Assembly (NCBI GenBank): GCA_949051815.1 | Contig: CARQVR010000022.1 | Location: 1-47,170, forward strand | Origin: an uncultured Lachnospiraceae bacterium | GTDB taxonomy: Bacteria > Bacillota > Clostridia > Lachnospirales > Lachnospiraceae | Direction: 5' to 3' | DNA: 47,170 bases | In this document: positions 43,299 through 47,170 of the stretch, one piece after another | How the letters are laid out: each line of letters begins with the position of its first letter | How positions within the stretch are numbered: the stretch's first letter is position 1 | The notes under the pieces: model-generated | What the model was told of the DNA's origin: nothing | What the model saw: the letters and a program-made list of their open reading frames with translations, nothing else | Databases searched by the model: none | Made by a program: the position numbers and the translations under genes

Positions 43299-44120
43299 CT
43301 ATGCCGCCTCTGTGGATTTCGTCCGTTTTAACGCAGACATCACCCTGCCGTAGAGTTCCGCGCTCATCGTTTCCGGCTCCTGTATCTGGTACCGGCTCTG
43401 TACGGTCTCCATTGTGACGCCCGTCCTGTCAAGCTCCACCTGCAGGGAATCCATCTGCTCCTTGGAGATAGAAGCGGTATCTTTCTGCGCTTTCCCCGCC
43501 GTATTCTTCTGCGCCGGTTTTTGTGCCGTTTCTGCTTTATTCTCATTTTCCCCTGCGGCTTTTCCTTTACGGCCTCCCGTAGTTCCTGTTCCTTTTTCTT
43601 TCAGTTCGTATACCGTCTGTCCCCTGTCATTTACGATTACAAGGGCGCTGATTTCCCGGTCGTCATTGTACCCGATCGAAGATACCAAGAAATGGTCGTT
43701 ACAGTAAAACCGTTTTCCTTTATTCTGATCTTCCTTATACATGATCTCTGCCTTTCCAGCCGGTATCCAAATAAAAGGCGCCGTATAGAGTTCCCTGCCG
43801 ATACCCCAATTGAAGCATGCACGTTTGAAGCTGTCGGATGCCTGCCCCTTCTCTTTCTCCGAATTACTCATGGTTCCCACATCCTGCTTTGCTACCCATT
43901 CACCGGTTTTCTTATCATGGATCTCCACCGTACAGTAGAGGTTCCCCTCTATGCTCTGGTGGCTGCGCTTCCACCCAAAAGGCCCGAAGGTCTCATCAAG
44001 GATACGCTGGTCTACCCTTGCATCCTTATAGAGTAACAGGCTCAAGCCGTTTTCCTTGATAACTGCCACCCTGCACTCGATCTCATCTGCCTTAAGCAGC
44101 CTGATCAGGTTCTGTTCCAT
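43299..44120 (-). CDS. Rad52-like single-strand annealing protein
   Basis: 273 residues from ATG at 44120 (GGAGGAG before it). The Rad52 fold is seen in DETFGPFGWKRSHQSIEGNL, YCTVEIHD and GQASDSFKRACFNWGIGREL. These proteins anneal complementary strands in phage- and element-type recombination. A Lys/Ala/Gln-rich linker (KPAQKNTAGKAQKDTAS) leads to a C-terminal helical piece. With the YqaJ nuclease just upstream it forms a two-component recombination system. The start overlaps the 124-residue gene by 29 bases. Confidence 0.9.
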   Translation of the reverse strand: MEQNLIRLLKADEIECRVAVIKENGLSLLLYKDARVDQRILDETFGPFGWKRSHQSIEGNLYCTVEIHDKKTGEWVAKQDVGTMSNSEKEKGQASDSFKRACFNWGIGRELYTAPFIWIPAGKAEIMYKEDQNKGKRFYCNDHFLVSSIGYNDDREISALVIVNDRGQTVYELKEKGTGTTGGRKGKAAGENENKAETAQKPAQKNTAGKAQKDTASISKEQMDSLQVELDRTGVTMETVQSRYQIQEPETMSAELYGRVMSALKRTKSTEAA

Positions 44121-44466
44121 CTTTCTCCTCCTTTTCCCCATCCAAATTTAGCTTTTCCGGGATCGCTTCCAACTCGTTACACGCATACTCCTTAAGTTCC
44201 ACATAAAAGCTGTCCTCCCTGTCCATCCATTCCTGATAAAGATGGTCCAGTATGCCAAAGCCAAGTCCCAGAAGTTCCCTTATCATGCCGCTCTGTAAGT
44301 TCTCCACATGCGCCAACACAATCTCATACAAATCTATATAAATCTCGATTCTGTAAGAAGCCTTAAAGATATCTTCTTTTCCTTTTTGGAGCATGGAATC
44401 CTTAAAAAGCTGCAGTTCCATATGCAGCCGCGCCCGCATTAGTTCCCGTAGTTCCTTTTCCTCCAT
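44092..44466 (-). CDS. Unknown helical protein between the nuclease and annealing genes
   Basis: 124 residues, all predicted helix: ELRELMRARLHMELQLFKDS, YRIEIYIDLYEIVLAHVENL, and an acidic Lys/Glu tail. It is only weakly reminiscent of DUF3848 proteins of integrative elements. It lies between YqaJ (11-base gap) and the Rad52-like gene (29-base overlap), so it is likely a cofactor or regulator of the pair. Confidence 0.75.
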   Translation of the reverse strand: MEEKELRELMRARLHMELQLFKDSMLQKGKEDIFKASYRIEIYIDLYEIVLAHVENLQSGMIRELLGLGFGILDHLYQEWMDREDSFYVELKEYACNELEAIPEKLNLDGEKEEKDGTEPDQAA

Positions 44467-44477
44467 AGCCAGTCCCC

Positions 44478-45407
44478 CTATGCCGCCTTCACTTCAAACC
44501 TTCTGGAATGGGAAACTTTACCATAATCAGCATAAAGCTCAGGACATTCTTCCTTAATGCGCTTGGTATCCAGTTTCGTAGAATCAATGTTTTTCCATGA
44601 AACGCGGAAAGCATTACTGCTCGCCAGTTCATTGTCCTGCATGAAGAGTTTCACTTCCTGTTCGATCTGTTTCTGTTCCTCCTGCAGTTCTGTTATAAAC
44701 CCAAGGATTTCCTCTCGCCGTCTTAACTTTTCATCGAATCCGACCAGTTCGATGGCGCTGGCTTTCCTTGCGGTATGGAAATACTGTTCCAGCACTTCAT
44801 CACAGGCCCTGCTCCCATCCGGCGGCGGGATAATGCCCGGCACCACATGATGATTCCAGAAATCCTCTTCTATAGATATAAGCCGCTCGATCAGATCATC
44901 ATCCCACTCTAATTTGCGGTAGGTAAATTCCCTTCCTAAGATGACAGCCGCGATGTACCACACCCTTTTCCCGGTCACCGCCATGTAATGGTAGCACTGC
45001 ATGATATAGTGGAGCGGGATATTTCCGTCCGCCCATTTGTCCGCATTATAGGCGCTGGCAGTTTTGCACTCCAATCCGGCATCCTCACCCACTACCAATC
45101 TGTCCACATCTGCGATCATAAAAGGGTGTTCCACACTGCGGTACATGAAGTTGGACTTCCGCACCTTTAAGCCGGTAGCCTCGGTAAACCGCTGCGCCAC
45201 ATAGTCTTCCAGATCATGGCCGATGCGGACTGCCTCGCTGTCCTGTTCCTCCACTTCTTCCCTTGTTTTATCCCGGAATGCTTTCATGGCGCTGCTGTAG
45301 GGGTTCACGCCGCAGATCGCTCCTGCATCGGAACCGCCGATCCCTGATTTTCTCAAGCGGAGCCATTCTGCGTTGCTGACTCCTGATAATGACATTTTTT
45401 CAACCAT
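44478..45407 (-). CDS. YqaJ-family exonuclease
   Basis: 309 residues from ATG at 45407 (GGAGG six bases before); an upstream start has no site. Motifs: RKSGIGGSDAGAICGVNPYS at the N-terminus, then HPFMIADVDRL and LECKTASAYN, which supply the Asp and Glu-x-Lys of the PD-(D/E)XK nuclease fold, and HYIMQCYHYMAVTG. It resects double-strand ends to provide substrate for the annealing protein. The C-terminal ~80 residues form a coiled region (EILGFITELQEEQKQIEQEV). Confidence 0.93.
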   Translation of the reverse strand: MVEKMSLSGVSNAEWLRLRKSGIGGSDAGAICGVNPYSSAMKAFRDKTREEVEEQDSEAVRIGHDLEDYVAQRFTEATGLKVRKSNFMYRSVEHPFMIADVDRLVVGEDAGLECKTASAYNADKWADGNIPLHYIMQCYHYMAVTGKRVWYIAAVILGREFTYRKLEWDDDLIERLISIEEDFWNHHVVPGIIPPPDGSRACDEVLEQYFHTARKASAIELVGFDEKLRRREEILGFITELQEEQKQIEQEVKLFMQDNELASSNAFRVSWKNIDSTKLDTKRIKEECPELYADYGKVSHSRRFEVKAA

Positions 45408-45489
45408 ACTGTTCCTCCTCTGTTTTTCTTTCCTTAGACATCTTGTAAAAATCATCTCCGATAGCAATGTTTCCAGAAATGCCGTACAT
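45400..45489 (-). CDS. Tiny protein overlapping the YqaJ start
   Basis: 29 residues (MYGISGNIAIGDDFYKMSK, then a charged tail ending EEEQYG). The stop overlaps the YqaJ ATG, a pattern of translational coupling. GGGG lies upstream of its ATG. Too short to assign; it may be a leader or a real small protein. Confidence 0.35.
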   Translation of the reverse strand: MYGISGNIAIGDDFYKMSKERKTEEEQYG

Positions 45490-45659
45490 TTCCCCGGTCA
45501 CACTCTGGACATTTTACGCTGCTGTTTCTTCTAATAATAAAGAATCAAGGACAGCCGGAACATAATGCCCAGCCGCCCTCATATATTCTTCATTTTTCCC
45601 GTGATATACTGTTTTCCTTTAGACCAAATGGATAAATATTTTCTTTTATTTCTTCCTGC

Positions 45660-46592
45660 TTATGCCGCTTTCACAAGCTGGTATGCCTTATCGATCAGCG
45701 GATTGCCGTCCACCGTGCGGGCAAACAGGTTCTCATTGTAATTCGCCGTCCTGCGCAGGGGATCGCTGTGTGTCGCAAAGTCGGACACCGCGTTGATAAA
45801 ACGGTACGCATTATTCCCCACTTTCTGCAGGTCGGGCGCGTCATAATACCGCTGTTCCATATCCTTGCGGAGCCTGATGATGTTCTTGCTCTGGACCGGC
45901 GTTGCATCCTCCTCCATCGGCAGGAGCAGTCCGATGTATTCCTTCACCTGTGCGTCCGTCATCTTCTGTCTGCGCAGCTGCTCAAACTCGATACCGAGGC
46001 TGTCCATATACTGTTCCGCCATAAAGAGTGTGTCCTTTGCCTCCTGCATCTTGTCGCGAATGTTGCCTGTGTGGATCATGGAAAAGCTCCTCTTTGCGGT
46101 ATCCAGTGCAAGGTTGAGCGTGTTGTTACAGACAACCCTTACCGGAGTAACGGCTACTTTTACAGAGCCGGAGCCGTCATGGGTGTTGGAGAACACCAGA
46201 TAGGGGCTGATCCGCTCCCCTGCGATGATATACTCCCGCGGAAGCCTTGCAAGGAGCCAGACTTTCTTCCCCTCCTGCAGTGATCCGGCGGTCTCATATC
46301 GGACGCCTTTCCCAAGCAGTTCATCGGTAAAACTGAACGCATCCGTATTCTGCACTACCTTATAGCGGTCAGATACCACACCAAGTACCTTTCTGTCGGA
46401 GCTGCGCACATTTGCCTTATACCCTTTCACCATCTCGTTGTAGCCCGTATACACAGGCTCCTGCACCACCATCCAGTCAAGCCCCGCAAGGCGGAGTGCT
46501 TCTGCGGATGTGGGTGCCTCCATGACGATCGTACCTAATCCGTGCCACGGTTTCTCCCTTACGGAGAACATAGTTTCTACATTTGCTGACAT
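45660..46592 (-). CDS. DUF932 family protein
   Basis: 310 residues. The start SANVETMFSVREKPWHGLGT, followed by YKVVQNTDAFSFTDELLG, VKVAVTPVRVVCNNTLNLAL and NAYRFINAVSDFATHSDP, are the recognised DUF932 pattern. The family is widespread on phages, plasmids and integrative elements, next to recombination genes; its biochemical role is unknown. GGAGA precedes the ATG. It is upstream of YqaJ, separated by 250 bases with small frames. Confidence 0.92.
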   Translation of the reverse strand: MSANVETMFSVREKPWHGLGTIVMEAPTSAEALRLAGLDWMVVQEPVYTGYNEMVKGYKANVRSSDRKVLGVVSDRYKVVQNTDAFSFTDELLGKGVRYETAGSLQEGKKVWLLARLPREYIIAGERISPYLVFSNTHDGSGSVKVAVTPVRVVCNNTLNLALDTAKRSFSMIHTGNIRDKMQEAKDTLFMAEQYMDSLGIEFEQLRRQKMTDAQVKEYIGLLLPMEEDATPVQSKNIIRLRKDMEQRYYDAPDLQKVGNNAYRFINAVSDFATHSDPLRRTANYNENLFARTVDGNPLIDKAYQLVKAA

Positions 46593-46616
46593 AAGACCAT
46601 CTCCTTTTCCTGTTTT

Positions 46617-46721
46617 TTAATCATCGTACTGTGTCCTGCTCTGCTTTTTTACAGCTTTCGTTGCCATAAGCAGCACCGAAAGTACTGTCCGTACTGCCCT
46701 GCGCACTTTTTTCTTTGCCAA
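46617..46721 (-). CDS. Small basic peptide of 34 residues
   Basis: Reads MAKKKVRRAVRTVLSVLLMA then a basic tail ending RTQYDD, from a TTG start with GGGGGGA seven bases upstream. The amphipathic, basic profile could bind nucleic acid or membrane. It lies 24 bases upstream of DUF932 on the same strand. Confidence 0.4.
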   Translation of the reverse strand: MAKKKVRRAVRTVLSVLLMATKAVKKQSRTQYDD

Positions 46722-46995
46722 GATGAGGTCCCCCCTTTTCTTATTTATTTAACCTAAGAATATATATCTGAAACAGCGTAAGATACGGCATGTCCATGGT
46801 CTTTTTACTCAGTATCCCGTTGTGATGCTCTGCACAGTTCCATTTGCTGCAGCATTGATATGCAGTCCCGGCTTATATATCATGCAGCCTTAAAATGAAT
46901 GAAGGAGCATTCCGGTTCTCCGAAACACTCCCTGTTCTCTATCATAGCCACCCCATGATCTGACATTGAAAATATAACTATACCTGTTCTTTTCC
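46722..46995. other. Gap before the zinc-ribbon gene
   Basis: About 270 bases with no convincing gene or structure. It probably carries the promoter of the DUF932/recombination operon, but no clear -35/-10 pair was found. Confidence 0.5.
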
Positions 46996-47170
46996 TTATC
47001 CATCATATCTGTTCCCATTGAAAGAATCCGAACATTCCTTTGACAACTGCTTCTGGAACCATTCGTAAGACCGATAGCCATTCATCTTACACTGTGGACA
47101 AGGATTGGCCAGCGTCCCAATCATTCCTAAATTGTATGGGCATTTCCCACACGGTGCCTTTTTCTGTGAA
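46996..47170 (-). CDS. Zinc-ribbon protein, C-terminal part (runs off the right edge)
   Basis: 58 codons are visible. Four Cys in APCGKCPYNLGMIG and NPCPQCKMNG form two Cys-x2-Cys pairs of a zinc ribbon, followed by YRSYEWFQKQLSKE. Short proteins of this pattern occur on integrative elements of Lachnospiraceae; the function is not known. The start lies outside the window. Stop codon at 46996-46998. Confidence 0.65.
   Translation of the reverse strand, partial: SQKKAPCGKCPYNLGMIGTLANPCPQCKMNGYRSYEWFQKQLSKECSDSFNGNRYDG

Noticed and set aside
45510..45659. 22-codon minus-strand frame (MRAAGHYVPAVLDSLL...) after DUF932
   Set aside because: Too short and without a convincing ribosome site; noted only as part of the small-frame-rich gap.
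43299..46592. Prophage interpretation of the Rad52/YqaJ/DUF932 block
   Set aside because: These genes also occur on phages, but no capsid, tail, terminase or lysis gene is visible, while relaxase and coupling protein are; an integrative mobilizable or conjugative element fits better.

Overview
The window looks like a Lachnospiraceae (Clostridia, Firmicutes) chromosome of roughly even base composition, interrupted on the right by an integrated mobile element. The placement rests on the run rho - rpmE - DUF1385 - prmC - prfA, on Firmicutes/Lachnospiraceae families (DUF4364, DUF4250, DUF975, DUF5722, DUF6773), on strong GGAGG ribosome-binding sites, and on a CIRCE element in front of clpB. No rRNA, tRNA or CRISPR array was seen.

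Left part (1-32,800), core and semi-core genes. At the edge is the start of a LytTR regulator, then a KilA-N remnant, a Csp/subtilisin-like S8 protease with an intact triad, and an AraC regulator. An XRE - DUF6773 - CPBP protease cluster follows on the plus strand. A minus-strand run then gives CPBP protease - isochorismatase/nicotinamidase - endonuclease III - unknown, a HAD phosphatase, an XRE membrane protein followed by an S1-domain protein, a hemerythrin-receiver fusion, and the translation/termination block prfA, prmC, DUF1385, rpmE and rho. Malic enzyme and DUF4364 form a plus-strand pair. Cell-envelope and signalling genes follow: a membrane-anchored DUF5722 hydrolase-like protein, polysaccharide deacetylase, a VanRS-like two-component system, a DUF975 protein with a repeat tail, a DUF4250 protein translationally coupled to a RACo-type ferredoxin/ASKHA ATPase, an S66 LD-carboxypeptidase, and clpB under CIRCE control.

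Right part (about 32,800-47,170), mobile element. Its left end lies in the gap between the clpB promoter and a tyrosine integrase. It carries integrase, a small excisionase-like protein, MobA/MobL relaxase, a small accessory protein, a VirD4/TraG-type coupling ATPase without membrane segments, ParB, a zeta-toxin/antitoxin pair, and a recombination/replication block (Rad52-like annealing protein, YqaJ exonuclease, DUF932, small proteins). No conjugation pore genes are visible, so within this window it reads as an integrative mobilizable element or the left part of an ICE; the right end is not seen. The stretch from about 34.5 to 41 kb is clearly AT-rich, while 41.7-47.2 kb is close to host composition, so the element looks like a mosaic.

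The most unusual non-coding structures are a 216-bp segment with 37-bp imperfect (23-bp perfect) inverted ends (39,887-40,102), a ~199-bp palindrome directly after the DUF1385 stop, a three-hairpin cassette bounded by 11-bp direct repeats at the histidine kinase stop, and a second three-hairpin tract between the Rad52-like and DUF5688 genes. I did not find a clear new defence or biosynthetic system. The best unexplained loci are the possible frameshift pair at 37.5-38.8 kb, the zeta-toxin neighbourhood, and the small-protein-rich recombination block.
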